Shown here: piece by piece, positions 1 through 9,226 of the stretch
Layout: every line of letters starts with the position of its first letter
Position numbering within the stretch: the stretch's first letter is position 1
NCBI RefSeq assembly: GCF_003024195.1
Contig: NZ_KZ679042.1
Location: 1-64,000 of the forward strand
Source: Streptomyces dioscori
GTDB lineage: Bacteria > Actinomycetota > Actinomycetes > Streptomycetales > Streptomycetaceae
DNA length: 64,000 nucleotides
Direction: 5' to 3'
The notes under the pieces: generated by a model
The model's input: only the letters and a program-made list of their open reading frames with translations
The model's database searches: none
What the model was told of the DNA's origin: nothing
Made by a program: the position numbers and the translations under genes

Positions 1-269
1 ATGCTCGGGAGGAGCCGGACGGGCTCCCGACTGGGGTGGCTGCGCTGTGCTGGTCACGTGTAACTCCTCGGGCCACCCAATTCAGGGATGCGTCAGGGGG
101 ACGACGACTTGACGGACAGTGGTGGCGCTCACCCGTAGGAGACAGCGTCCGTACCGTGGTTGTGACACCGTCACACCGTCTCAGCGGTCTCCGCCACGCT
201 CGACTGCCGATGTCACAAACGAGATGCCCGTCCGGTCAATAGGACGAAGCCGAGAGAACGGAGGACGCC
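1..269. other. Upstream region of the NADH dehydrogenase gene
   Basis: No convincing gene is visible. A short inverted repeat at 5-30 (TCGGGAG ... CTCCCGA) could be the terminator of a gene to the left of the window. A TTGACG at 109-114 resembles a -35 box, but I cannot pair it with a well-spaced -10, so no promoter is claimed. Confidence 0.4.
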
Positions 270-1619
270 GTGCGGGAGATCCTGATCGTGGGTGGCGGTT
301 ACGCGGGTTTCTACGCCGCGTGGGGCCTGGAGAAGAAGTTGCGCCGGGGCGAGGCGCGGGTCACCGTCGTCGACCCGCGGCCCTATATGACGTACCAGCC
401 CTTTCTGCCGGAGGTCGTGGCGGGCTCCGTCGAGGCACGCCACGCGGCGGTGTCGCTGCGGCGGCACCTGCACCGGACGCGGCTGATCGCCGGCACGGTG
501 ACGGGGATCCGCCACCAGGACCGCACCGTCACCGTCCGCCCGGACAGCGGTCCCGACTACGAGCTGTCCTACGACGTCCTGGTGGTCACGGCCGGAGCGG
601 TCACCCGTACCTTCGCGATACCCGGACTCGGCGAGGAGGCGTTCGGACTCAAACACGTCGAGGAGGCCGTCGCCATCCGCGACCGGCTGCTCACCTCGTT
701 CGACCGCGCGGCGACGCTCCCGCGAGGACCCGAGCGGCGCAGGCTCCTCACCGTCACGTTCGTCGGTGGTGGCTTCTCCGGGGTGGAGGGTTTCGGGGAG
801 CTGCTCTCCCTGGCGACCGCCCTGCTTCGGCACTATCCCGAACTGTCCGCGGAGGAACTGCGGTTCCACCTCGTCGAGGCGCGCGGCCGCATACTGCCGG
901 AGGTCGGCGACGGGCCCGGCGCCTGGGTGGTGCGCTCACTGCGCAGGCGTGGGGCGCAGGTGCATCTCAACACCCAGCTCGTCTCCGCGGAACACGGACA
1001 CATCGTGCTGTCGAACAGCGAGGAGTTCGACTCCGGTCTCCTTGTCTGGACTGCCGGCAACGCGGCCAACCCGATCGTCCACAATCACACGGACCTGCCC
1101 GTCGACGAGCGCGGTCTGCTGACCGTACGCGCCGATCTGCGGGTGGGAACGCAGGACGCTCCGCTGGAAGACGTGTGGGCCGCCGGTGACGACGCCGCCG
1201 TACCCGACCTCGCGGCGGGCCGCCCAGGGGCGCACACGGTCCCCAACGCCCAGCACGCGGTGCGCCAGGGCAGGCTGCTCGCGAAGAACATCCTGGCGAC
1301 CCTGCGAGGACGAGCCGTCAAGGACTACGTGCACCACGGTCTGGGGGTGGTCGCGACCCTGGGCCTGGGGCGCGGCATCTTCCAGTACCGGCGTCTGGTC
1401 ATCAAGGGCTTCCCCGCCTGGCTCATGCACCGTGGGTACCACGTACTCGCGGTCCCCACCTGGGAGCGCAAGGTCAGGGTGTTCGCCGTGTGGGCCACCG
1501 CCGTGCTGTACGGCAGGGATGTCGTGTCCCTGGCTTCGGTACAGCGGCCACGAGAGGCCTTCGTGGCCGGTGGCAACCCCCGCCGCGGGGAGCGGTCGGC
1601 CGACGTGCCGGTCCGGTGA
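270..1619 (+). CDS. Type II NADH dehydrogenase / FAD-dependent pyridine nucleotide oxidoreductase
   Basis: This 449-residue protein should transfer electrons from NAD(P)H through FAD to a quinone at the inner face of the membrane without pumping protons. The FAD-binding Rossmann motif GGGYAG lies at residues 8-13, the second NADH-binding motif VGGGFSG at 165-171, and the flavin-contacting VWAAGDDAAVPD near residue 305. After the core, residues 360-415 form an amphipathic segment typical of membrane-attached NDH-2 enzymes, and the length matches the family. The GTG start follows a GGAGGA sequence. The gene is monocistronic, followed only by a decayed LuxR fragment. The fold is clear; the quinone-reductase role is inferred from family similarity, because related ferredoxin- and sulfide-type flavoproteins share these motifs. 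Confidence 0.85.
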   Translation: MREILIVGGGYAGFYAAWGLEKKLRRGEARVTVVDPRPYMTYQPFLPEVVAGSVEARHAAVSLRRHLHRTRLIAGTVTGIRHQDRTVTVRPDSGPDYELSYDVLVVTAGAVTRTFAIPGLGEEAFGLKHVEEAVAIRDRLLTSFDRAATLPRGPERRRLLTVTFVGGGFSGVEGFGELLSLATALLRHYPELSAEELRFHLVEARGRILPEVGDGPGAWVVRSLRRRGAQVHLNTQLVSAEHGHIVLSNSEEFDSGLLVWTAGNAANPIVHNHTDLPVDERGLLTVRADLRVGTQDAPLEDVWAAGDDAAVPDLAAGRPGAHTVPNAQHAVRQGRLLAKNILATLRGRAVKDYVHHGLGVVATLGLGRGIFQYRRLVIKGFPAWLMHRGYHVLAVPTWERKVRVFAVWATAVLYGRDVVSLASVQRPREAFVAGGNPRRGERSADVPVR

Positions 1620-1652
1620 AGCGGCCGGGAGCGACGCGGGCCTGGCCTCGAC

Positions 1653-1823
1653 ACTGATCACGCGCTGGAGGGCCATGCGCTGATCACCACGTCGACGGCG
1701 GCCCATGACCGGCGCGGCGTCGACGTGCTTGAGGTCCTCACGGCGCAGGAGGGGCAGATCGCCCGGCCGGCAGCCGACGGAATGACGAACTCCGAGATCG
1801 GTACCGCGCTGCCCGACCTCTGA
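1653..1823 (+). pseudogene. Remnant of a LuxR-family response regulator (C-terminal HTH)
   Basis: This frame has no start codon of its own. It reads through the linker and first helices of a LuxR/NarL DNA-binding domain (LTAQEGQIARPAADGMTNSE, then IGTALPDL) and stops where the recognition helix should begin. Intact members continue with an SPRTVEYHL-type motif, which is absent. The receiver or ATPase part is also missing upstream. I read it as a decayed gene fragment. It could be a sliver of a LAL-type regulator like the one further right. Confidence 0.6.
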
Positions 1824-1879
1824 CGCAGGCAGTTGTGCACGGGGTTGGGCAACGCCTGGTGCGTGCAGTTCTGCCGGGG

Positions 1880-3154
1880 CTAGCGGGCGTCGCGCCGTCG
1901 GCGTGCGCGCTCGAACTCGGCGACATCCGACATCCAAGGGCCGTGCTGTTCGAGTGCGGCGCAGCCGCCGCGGACGAAGATGCTCACCAGCTTCCGGTAC
2001 CCGCCGATCCCGTCGACCAGGCTGTACTCGACCCGGTACTCGGGATCCGACCCGCCCTCGCCCTCGCCCTCGCCCTCGCGCAGCGTCGTGATCCGGGCGA
2101 TGGAGTCCGCGTAGAAGTGGAGTTGGATCCCTTCGCCCCTCTCCTCGTCCTCGATGGTGAACACTTCGTTGTCCGCGGCGGAGCGGTTGCCGACGAACTC
2201 CCAGAACTCCGCGGCGGCAGTGCGGGCACTGTCCCGTTGCCACTTCTTCTCGGCGCCCTTGTCGTCGGTGAACGACAGGGCCGTCTTCCTCGCGCTGCCG
2301 CCGAAGTCGGCGCGGTGGCCGGCGGTCTCCTCGTCCTCCTCCATGGGTGTGTTCCTGGCGCGGTCCGCGGCCTCCGAGCACATCAGGAAGCTCACGGTAC
2401 GTACCGCGTCATCGACGAGTTCAGGGTGTGCGCGGCGCACGGCCGCTTCGACAGTCGTCTGCATCCGTTCCCAGTCGCGTTTGTCCGTGGCGCGGTGTCC
2501 GCGTCGCGGATCGCGGCTGATCCGCATCCCGGCGCACGCCCGCTCCGCGGTGGCGATCACCCGCATGACCTCGGGCAGCAGCACGGGGTCGACGGCATCG
2601 GGCAGCCGCTTCGGAACCGTCGCGCCGTGCAGATACTGGCCCGTGTACCGCAGGATCGCGGCGTCGAGTGGACCGAGTACCGTTCCGCGCTCGGCGCGAC
2701 GGCGGTCCGCGTGGTACTCCTGAGCTCGTTTGCCGTTCGACGTCTCTGTCGCCGCGCGCATCGAGGCGCATATCCGGCCGCGCTCAAGCAGGCCGATGTC
2801 GGCCCCGTGGGCTATGAGCCGGCTCCTGTCCCACGGGATGCGCCGGAAGAGCGCGTCGACGTCCGCGGGGGCGGCGAGGAGGATCGGGTCCAGGAGCGCG
2901 GCGGCAGCGTTCTCGTCGAGCCGGCCCCGGGTTCCGGCGGCGTCGCACAGCGGAAGGACCGCACTCCACAGGAGCAGGTGTCTGGCCAGGTCCTCCTGGA
3001 TCACCGCGAGATGGGCTTCGCTGATGGGGAACGTGAACGTACGGGGCTCATGGTTGGCGTCGGCCCCGGCGCCGAGTGTCAGCTTCAGTTCGCCGTCCTC
3101 GCGGATCACGTTCGGGATCCAGCCGCTCATGCGCGTGAAAACGATGTCGCTCAT
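1880..3154 (-). CDS. Conserved hypothetical protein (Streptomyces family of unknown function)
   Basis: A predicted soluble protein of 424 residues when started at the ATG at 3154, which has AGGAAAG upstream. An in-frame start at 3190 lies further up and lacks this support. It begins MSDIVFTRMSGWIPNVI and is rich in acidic and helical segments. There is no signal peptide, transmembrane segment or recognisable catalytic motif. Near residues 345-355 a (GE)n run encoded by a CTCGCC tandem repeat (around 2068-2093) looks like a replication-slippage tract. I recall similar proteins in other streptomycetes annotated only as a domain of unknown function (possibly DUF6357). It shares orientation with the next hypothetical gene 81 bp upstream, so the two may be co-transcribed. 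Confidence 0.75.
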   Translation of the reverse strand: MSDIVFTRMSGWIPNVIREDGELKLTLGAGADANHEPRTFTFPISEAHLAVIQEDLARHLLLWSAVLPLCDAAGTRGRLDENAAAALLDPILLAAPADVDALFRRIPWDRSRLIAHGADIGLLERGRICASMRAATETSNGKRAQEYHADRRRAERGTVLGPLDAAILRYTGQYLHGATVPKRLPDAVDPVLLPEVMRVIATAERACAGMRISRDPRRGHRATDKRDWERMQTTVEAAVRRAHPELVDDAVRTVSFLMCSEAADRARNTPMEEDEETAGHRADFGGSARKTALSFTDDKGAEKKWQRDSARTAAAEFWEFVGNRSAADNEVFTIEDEERGEGIQLHFYADSIARITTLREGEGEGEGGSDPEYRVEYSLVDGIGGYRKLVSIFVRGGCAALEQHGPWMSDVAEFERARRRRDAR

Positions 3155-3235
3155 GGGTTCAGTCTTTCCTGGAACGGCTCCGGCCGGCATGACGGCGAGG
3201 GTGCGGCTGGTGCGGCCCCGTCCCGCACCATCTGT

Positions 3236-3889
3236 TCACGACCACCGTGCGAGTTCGACGTCGAGGCGTGTGTCGGTGCGTATCCAGACTTCGCCCCCGG
3301 CGGCCCCGGCCGGGGCGTCGACGCGTTCGACACCGAGGAACTCGATCAGCTTGAGCAGTTCGGCTCGTTCGGCTCGGTCGTCGTCGACACCGTGCGAGTC
3401 GAAGAACACATAGAACCGGTCGCTCGGGTCGACGCAGCCCGAATCCGCCCAGATCCGAGCGACCTCTTCGACCGCCTCGGCCTCCGTGGTGATCGTGGCG
3501 GCGCGGGCGGCCCCGCGAGTTTCCGGTGAGGCGTCGAGGTCGGTGAGGCCGGAGAACCACTGGCCGAAGCGGTCGAGGCCGGCATATCCGTTCTCGAAGA
3601 ACAGCATGGCGCTCGGAAGGTAGCGGTTGGCCCTGTCGACCCGGAGATGTTCCGACCGAGGTGGGTCGGCATCCTCGATCCGGGAGATCACACCTTGCCC
3701 GGGCATGAGCACCAAGCTCTGCCGCGACGCTTCGTCCCTGATGGTGCAGGTGTCAGAAGCTCGACCACGGAAGAACGCGGAGAACGCCACGTAGGCTTCC
3801 TGCGGGTCGCTCACGGAGACCTGTTGGTCGTTGCCATCACCGGCAGCGAAGACGAACTGTTTCGGTCCGGGGTTGTAGGGGCGAGCCAT
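3236..3889 (-). CDS. Hypothetical protein
   Basis: A predicted cytoplasmic protein of 217 residues. The ATG at 3889 is chosen because GAAGGA lies 6-11 bases upstream and the segment further upstream has no coding character. It starts MARPYNPGPKQFVF and is acidic, with an aromatic-rich stretch AMLFFENGYAGLDRFGQWF about mid-way and a conserved-looking DRFYVFFDSHGVDDDRAERAE segment. I recognise no domain. The gene to its left in the same orientation is also of unknown function; the pair may form a small operon. Confidence 0.65.
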   Translation of the reverse strand: MARPYNPGPKQFVFAAGDGNDQQVSVSDPQEAYVAFSAFFRGRASDTCTIRDEASRQSLVLMPGQGVISRIEDADPPRSEHLRVDRANRYLPSAMLFFENGYAGLDRFGQWFSGLTDLDASPETRGAARAATITTEAEAVEEVARIWADSGCVDPSDRFYVFFDSHGVDDDRAERAELLKLIEFLGVERVDAPAGAAGGEVWIRTDTRLDVELARWS

Positions 3890-3972
3890 ATGCGTCCTTC
3901 GTTCACGTGAGATGGCCCCACCACCGTAGTCGAACGAGAGCGGACGGGGACCTGCCGTTCCTGACGAGCTCA

Positions 3973-5313
3973 TCAGCTCTGCCGCGTCATGTGGTCGGGG
4001 TGCGCGGAGCTGACGTCGTAGTGCCAGAACGGTCGGACGAGCAGCGCTGCGCCGAGGACGACGACGAGGCAGAGCAGTGAACTGCCGCTCCATGCGAGGC
4101 CGAGACAGGTGGCTGAGGCCATCGCACCGGCACGCAGGTCACCGAGGCGCGGCCCGCCCGCGACGACGACGGTGAAGACACCCTGCAGACGACCGCGCAG
4201 GGCATCGGGTGTGCAGGTCTGCAGGATCGTCTGGCGGTAGACCGCGCTGACCAGGTCGGCCGCCCCGGCCGCGGCCAGCAGGACCACGGCGGCCAGGAGA
4301 TGGTCGACCGTGCCCGCGAGGGCGACGGCCGCCGACCAGACGACCACCGCGAGGGCCAGCGCCCGCCCCTGACGGCGTACCCGGCCGATCCATCCGCTGA
4401 AGAGTCCGGCTGCGACCGAGCCGATCGCGATGGCCGAGTACAGCAGGCCCGCTCCGCCGTGGAACCGCAGTTGGGCGGCTTCCGGGAACAGGGCGGTCGG
4501 CATCGCCAGGGTCATGGCCGCGATGTCGACCGCGAAGGACATCCACAGCACGGGGGCGGCCGCGATGAAGCGCAGCCCGTCCAGGACCGGCCGCAGTCCG
4601 CCGGCGCGGATCCGGGGGCCGGTCGGCTTGACCGGAGGGAGGCGGAAGGCCGAGTACAGCAGGAGGGAGAACAGCAGGGCGTCGGCGCCGTACGCCCAGC
4701 AGTAGCCGTTCGGCAGGGAGATCAGCACGCCGGCCACCAGTGGTCCGGCGATCTGCCCGACGTTGCCCGCGGTGAAGTACAAGGTGTTCGCGGCGGGCAC
4801 CAGATGGGTGGGGACGACCCGGGGGATGATCGCGCCCCGGGCCGCGGACGACATGGCGAACGCACCGGCCTGGACTGCCACGAGAAGCAGGATCAGCGGT
4901 ACCGATCGCAGCGCCGCGACCGCCTGCACCAACAGCGCCAGCGTCGTCCCCCAGGTGACGAACGCCGACGCCAGGTACAGCACGCGGCGGTCGAACCGGT
5001 CCGCGACGACACCCCCGTACAGCCCGAGGACCACGAGCGGTACGAGTCCGGCCAGTCCGGTCAGGCCCACGGCCAGGGACGACTGCGACAGCGCGTGGAC
5101 CTGCACGGGAATGGTGACTCCCGTGACCATGGTCCCGATGTACGCCGCGCTCTGCCCGATCAGCAGACGCCGGAAGACGGGATGCGCCAGCGGACGGGTG
5201 TCGAGCGCGGCGCCACGCAGACCGGAGGCGAGCCGTGTTCTCAGTGAGTGAGGGGCGACGGCGGATCGGCGGTCGGAGGGCGGGGTCTGCGGCGTCGTGG
5301 GCATGGTCGTCAC
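3973..5313 (-). CDS. MFS transporter (multidrug/enterobactin exporter type)
   Basis: A 446-residue major facilitator with about twelve hydrophobic segments after a polar, proline-rich N-terminus of roughly 35 residues. The loop between segments 2 and 3 carries the family signature as GGVVADRFDRRVLY, and the repeat signature in the second half is present in weaker form. The sequence resembles the EntS/DHA3 drug-exporter group. It is divergent from an AraC regulator whose start lies only 47 bp away, a common arrangement for a locally controlled exporter. A second possible start lies at 5304. The substrate cannot be read from sequence. Confidence 0.85.
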   Translation of the reverse strand: MTTMPTTPQTPPSDRRSAVAPHSLRTRLASGLRGAALDTRPLAHPVFRRLLIGQSAAYIGTMVTGVTIPVQVHALSQSSLAVGLTGLAGLVPLVVLGLYGGVVADRFDRRVLYLASAFVTWGTTLALLVQAVAALRSVPLILLLVAVQAGAFAMSSAARGAIIPRVVPTHLVPAANTLYFTAGNVGQIAGPLVAGVLISLPNGYCWAYGADALLFSLLLYSAFRLPPVKPTGPRIRAGGLRPVLDGLRFIAAAPVLWMSFAVDIAAMTLAMPTALFPEAAQLRFHGGAGLLYSAIAIGSVAAGLFSGWIGRVRRQGRALALAVVVWSAAVALAGTVDHLLAAVVLLAAAGAADLVSAVYRQTILQTCTPDALRGRLQGVFTVVVAGGPRLGDLRAGAMASATCLGLAWSGSSLLCLVVVLGAALLVRPFWHYDVSSAHPDHMTRQS

Positions 5314-5345
5314 GCTCGCAGGGCCGTACGGTGTGCCGCTTCCGT

Positions 5346-5360
5346 TAATCTGCCGTCGTA
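5346..5360 (+). promoter_or_regulatory. Probable -10 box for a leaderless AraC-type gene
   Basis: TAATCT at 5346-5351 sits 8 bases before the ATG at 5360, and no Shine-Dalgarno sequence precedes that ATG. This spacing puts transcription start at or next to the A of the ATG, as in leaderless actinobacterial genes. The whole divergent region to the MFS gene is under 50 bp, so promoters in both directions must overlap it. Confidence 0.45.
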
Positions 5361-6121
5361 TGTCGGAAAACGGTCAGACAGCCGAAAGGGACAGGGAGCC
5401 CAGGGATTCCACCCACGCACATCTCGCGGGTGAGGTCATCGGGCGTCATCAGCACGGCTATCACCAGCTCCTGTACGTCAGCGCCGGTGTCCTGGCGGTC
5501 CAGACGGGTGAGGCGTCCTGGGTGGCCTCAAGCGCCCGCGCCATGTGGATCCCGGCAGGGACCTGGCACCAGCACCGGGTGCACGGACACAGTTCCGTGC
5601 ACACTCTCGGCTTCCCCGTCCATGACGTCCTGCTCGACGCCGGGACGCCGGCCGTCGTGGCCGTGGACGCCCTGGTCCGCGAACTGATCATCGCGTGCAG
5701 TGAACCGTCCCTGCCCGTGCCGGAGGCGAACCGCCTCCGCGCCGTCCTGCGGGACCGGCTGCGGCGCGCGCTCATCGAGCCGTTGACGCTGCCCATCCCC
5801 GCCCATCCTCTCCTGCGGCAGGCCTGCGCACTGGTGACCGACGATCTCCGGCACCCGCGCACCGCGGTCTGGCTGGCCCGGCGCATCGGTGTGAGCGAGC
5901 GCACCCTGGCCCGGCTGTTCAGAACCGAACTGGGCATGACGTACCCGCAGTGGAGGACCAATGTGCGGGTCTTCCACGCCATGGTGCTGCTGGCGGAAGG
6001 AGCCAACGTCAGCGAGGCGGGACAGCGCTGCGGATGGGCGACGACCAGCGCCTTCATCGACACGTTCAGCCGCACCATGGGGCAGACGCCGGGGACCTAC
6101 CGCATCGCGTCCGGCGCCTGA
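5360..6121 (+). CDS. AraC-family transcriptional regulator
   Basis: A 253-residue regulator with an N-terminal cupin-like sensor (HQHGYHQLLYVSAGVLAVQT, then the conserved WIPAGTWHQHRVHG) and a C-terminal pair of helix-turn-helix motifs (VWLARRIGVSERTLARLF and VSEAGQRCGWATTSAFIDTF). This architecture is that of the AraC subgroup that usually controls a neighbouring efflux pump in response to a small molecule. The adjacent divergent MFS gene is the likely target. The start at MSENGQ is preferred over an upstream in-frame ATG at 5297 because the upstream one overlaps the MFS coding region. Confidence 0.85.
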   Translation: MSENGQTAERDREPRDSTHAHLAGEVIGRHQHGYHQLLYVSAGVLAVQTGEASWVASSARAMWIPAGTWHQHRVHGHSSVHTLGFPVHDVLLDAGTPAVVAVDALVRELIIACSEPSLPVPEANRLRAVLRDRLRRALIEPLTLPIPAHPLLRQACALVTDDLRHPRTAVWLARRIGVSERTLARLFRTELGMTYPQWRTNVRVFHAMVLLAEGANVSEAGQRCGWATTSAFIDTFSRTMGQTPGTYRIASGA

Positions 6122-6149
6122 GGCACATGAGACGGGGAGCGGGTGCGCC

Positions 6150-6208
6150 AGGGCCTGTCTGACAATTCCCGTCGTCGCCCGGCAGACGGGAATTGTCAGA
6201 CAGGCCCT
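6150..6208. repeat. Perfect 24-bp inverted repeat (hairpin or mobile-element ends)
   Basis: Arms at 6150-6173 and 6185-6208 are exact reverse complements around an 11-base loop; the left arm begins AGGGCCTGTCTGACAATT. Placed 29 bp after the AraC stop it could act as a terminator. The arm length and AT-containing core are unusual for Streptomyces terminators, however, and resemble terminal inverted repeats of an insertion element or MITE brought together without an interior. Confidence 0.7.
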
Positions 6209-6467
6209 GCGCCGCAACCGGTAAGTGAGCGGGGCCCGAACCGGTGGGTGCTCGGGACCGGTGAAGGCGGGAGAACTTTGGCCTTCGTGTGGACAGAGTA
6301 TGGACGAGTTCGGAGAAAGTCCCTACTGTGTCCGTCGCGACGGCACGAGATCTCATGCGTCCCGTACGCCACTCTCCGTATCCGGTGCGACGGCGCGCAC
6401 CGGCAGCGGTGGATCTTCTCACTCGTCCATCTGCGCTCCCCCATGCCGGGAGCGAACAGGAGGCCAC

Positions 6468-8870
6468 GTGTATCCACGGCTGTTATCAGGGCGACTCGGC
6501 AGACGCCTGGCCACGACCGTCATCACTTCGCTTCTGGCGCTGGGGCTGTCCGCCCCCGCGGGCTCGGCCGCCCCGACCGACCGTTCCGCCGACGCTCTTC
6601 CCCCGCAGGAGCCGGGTGTCACCCTGCGTGTCTTCGACATGCAGGTGCCGCTTGAGAAACTGTGTGAACTCAAGCCCGGTCAGACACCGAACGTCGACAA
6701 GCTGATGCCGGTGATCGACTGGTCCTCCGACGCGGACTTCGGCTTCAGCGCCAACTTCGTCTCGCAGACGATCGCCAATCTGAACGTCCCCACCGCCGGG
6801 ACGTACACCTTCCGGCTCACCACCGACGACGGTTCCCGGCTGCTCGTCGACGACCAACTCGTCATCAGCCACGACGGGTTGCACGGCGCCGACCCGAAGG
6901 ACGGCAACGTTGTCCTGACGGCCGGGTACCACTCGATCCGCATCGACCACTTCGAGAAGGACGGCGGGCAGCAGGTCACTCTCGCCTGGAAGCCGCCCTC
7001 CGCGACCGCCTTCACCGTGGTACCCAACTCGGTGCTCAGCACGGACGCCGACGTCGTCCGGGTCACGGCTCCGGGACGCAAGGAATGCGAACTGGCCGGC
7101 GACTCACCGGGCGACGGCCTGCCCCTGACCGGTGTGCACCCGAACTACACCCTGACCAACCTGCGGCCCAGCGGATTCGAACCGCAGGTCTCCGCCATGG
7201 ACTGGCTTCCCGACGGCAGGCTCGCCGTGGCCACCTGGGGCGGCTCGGAGAACACGACCGGCGAGGTCTACCTGCTGAGCAACGTCACCGGAAACACCGG
7301 GCCGGACAAGGTGACGTACAAGAAGGTGGCCTCGGGGCTCAAGGAGCCCATGGGCATCAAGTACGTGGACGGCAAGCTGTACGTGTCGCAGAAGCACGAA
7401 CTGACCGAACTCAACGACACCAACGGCGACGAGGTCACCGACACCTACCGGCGGGTCGCCACCTGGCCCTACGGCGGCAACTTCCACGAGTTCGCGTTCG
7501 GCCTGCTGTACAAGGACGGGTTCTTCTACCTGAACCTCTCCGTGTCCATCAACTACGGCGGAGCGACGACGAACCCGCAGCCCGCACCGAACCGCGGTAC
7601 CACGATCAAGGTCAACAAGGCCACGGGGGCCGTCAGTTACATCGCCGGTGGGCTGCGCACCCCCAACGGCATCGGGTGGGGCCCCGAGGGCGACATCTTC
7701 GTCACCGACAACCAGGGCGGCTGGCTGCCCTCGTCGAAGCTGGTCCAGGTCAAACAGGACCGCTTCTTCAACCACTACACCAACCCGGCGGGCCCGTTCG
7801 ACTCGAAGAACGTGACCAAGCCGGTCCTGTGGCTCCCCCAGAACGAGATCGCCAACTCCCCCAGTACACCACTGCAGTTGAACGACGGGCCGTTCGCCGG
7901 CCAGATGCTGTTCGGCGACGTGACCTACGGCGGCATCCAGCGCGGATACCTGGAGAAAGTCAACGACGAGTACCAGGGCGCCGTGTTCCGCCTCACCCAG
8001 GGCCTGGAGGTCGGTGTCAACCGGATCAGTGTCGGCCCCGACGGCGCCCTCTACATCGGCGGCCTCGGAGCGGACGGCAACTGGGGCCAGGAAGGCAAGC
8101 TCAAGTTCGGCCTGCAGAAGCTGACACCGTCCGGTACCAGTGCCTTCGACATCCGCCAGATGCGTGCCGTCAACGGCGGCTTCGCCCTCGAATACACCCA
8201 GCCCATATCGAACGAGACCGCCGCCGGTCTGGCCGCGCGCTACAAGGTCAAGCAGTGGCGCTACGTACCCCGGGTCGACTACGGCGGCCCCAAGGTCGAC
8301 GAGGAGACGCTGACCGTCCAGTCGGCCACCGTCTCCAGCGACCGCAAGACGGTCACCCTGGCCATCCCCGGGCTCAAGCCCAACCGGGTGGTCCACGTCC
8401 GCTCGGCCCGCCCCTTCAGCTCGGCCGACGGCAAGCAACTGTGGAGCACGGAGGCCTGGTACACCCTGAACCAGCTCCCCGGCACACCGTCCCGCACAGG
8501 AGAGGTGAAGGGCCTCAGCAAGTGCCTGGACGTGGACAACGCCAACACGGCCGACGGGACCAAGGTCCAGTTGTGGACCTGCAACAGCACCGCGGCCCAG
8601 GAGTGGTCCCTGCTCGGCACCGGTGCTGTTCGCGCGCTGGGCAAATGCCTGGACATCGCCAACTCGGGCACTACCGACGGCACGAAGGTGCAGCTGTACA
8701 CCTGCAACGGAACCGCGGCCCAGGTCTGGCAGCCACAGACCAACGGCACACTGCGCAACCCGCAGTCCGGTAAGTGCCTGGACGTCACCGGCGGGGCATC
8801 GGCTGACGGCACCGCGGTCCACCTGTGGACATGCGGCAGTCAGCAGAGCCAGAAGTGGGTCCTTCCGTAG
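6468..8870 (+). CDS. Secreted PA14 / glucose-sorbosone dehydrogenase-like / ricin B lectin protein
   Basis: An 800-residue exported protein. The GTG start is 4 bases after AGGAGG and opens a signal peptide (RLATTVITSLLALGLSAPAG, cleavage near GSAAP). Residues about 45-190 form a PA14 domain (TYTFRLTTDDGSRLLVDDQ). Residues about 215-600 are a beta-propeller related to the sorbosone dehydrogenase/NHL group (PNGIGWGPEGDIFVTDNQGG, VNRISVGPDGALYIGGLG). Three ricin-type repeats follow (KCLDV...QLWTCNSTAAQEW, then QVW and QKW). It probably binds and acts on polysaccharide outside the cell. An oxidoreductase activity cannot be confirmed from sequence. A bidirectional terminator lies downstream. Confidence 0.85.
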   Translation: MYPRLLSGRLGRRLATTVITSLLALGLSAPAGSAAPTDRSADALPPQEPGVTLRVFDMQVPLEKLCELKPGQTPNVDKLMPVIDWSSDADFGFSANFVSQTIANLNVPTAGTYTFRLTTDDGSRLLVDDQLVISHDGLHGADPKDGNVVLTAGYHSIRIDHFEKDGGQQVTLAWKPPSATAFTVVPNSVLSTDADVVRVTAPGRKECELAGDSPGDGLPLTGVHPNYTLTNLRPSGFEPQVSAMDWLPDGRLAVATWGGSENTTGEVYLLSNVTGNTGPDKVTYKKVASGLKEPMGIKYVDGKLYVSQKHELTELNDTNGDEVTDTYRRVATWPYGGNFHEFAFGLLYKDGFFYLNLSVSINYGGATTNPQPAPNRGTTIKVNKATGAVSYIAGGLRTPNGIGWGPEGDIFVTDNQGGWLPSSKLVQVKQDRFFNHYTNPAGPFDSKNVTKPVLWLPQNEIANSPSTPLQLNDGPFAGQMLFGDVTYGGIQRGYLEKVNDEYQGAVFRLTQGLEVGVNRISVGPDGALYIGGLGADGNWGQEGKLKFGLQKLTPSGTSAFDIRQMRAVNGGFALEYTQPISNETAAGLAARYKVKQWRYVPRVDYGGPKVDEETLTVQSATVSSDRKTVTLAIPGLKPNRVVHVRSARPFSSADGKQLWSTEAWYTLNQLPGTPSRTGEVKGLSKCLDVDNANTADGTKVQLWTCNSTAAQEWSLLGTGAVRALGKCLDIANSGTTDGTKVQLYTCNGTAAQVWQPQTNGTLRNPQSGKCLDVTGGASADGTAVHLWTCGSQQSQKWVLP

Positions 8871-9010
8871 AGGTCCCACCTGTTCGTGGAGATCCGCCTG
8901 GCGGCACCGCGGGAAGATGACGGTTCCACGGCGCCACGGTCGCACCTGCCAGGGCACCGTGTCCCTGCAGGCTTCTCCGGTATCGCGACCAGGTACGGCC
9001 GCTCGCATGA

Positions 9011-9047
9011 CCTCGCCGGCTGGGCCGAGATGGCCCAGCCGGCGAGG
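9011..9047. terminator. Bidirectional terminator, perfect 16-bp stem
   Basis: Arms 9011-9026 (CCTCGCCGGCTGGGCC) and 9032-9047 are exact complements around GAGAT. It lies between the PA14 gene ending at 8870 and a leftward small gene ending at 9227, and can stop transcription from both. The rest of 8871-9226 holds no gene that I can support. Confidence 0.8.
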
Positions 9048-9226
9048 CAGCGGAGGGAGCGGCGATGTCACCGTCGGCGACGGCACCAGCTTCCCCACCA
9101 CTGCTTTCCTGGCCTCCTGGCCGGCCTCGACCCGTCCAGGAGTTCCTCACGACGTGGGCTCTCCAGTGAGGAGAAAGCCATGGACAGTCAGTCACTCGTC
9201 GCAGCGATTTGGTGAGGTGGCTCGAC

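Noticed and set aside
1835..3529. A 564-codon plus-strand frame opposite the two hypothetical genes
   Set aside because: It spans two minus-strand genes with better starts and codon bias, and its product has no family resemblance.
7104..9101. A 665-codon minus-strand frame opposite the PA14 protein gene
   Set aside because: Antisense shadow; the plus-strand protein has signal peptide, PA14, propeller and ricin motifs in order, while the minus frame has no recognisable domain.
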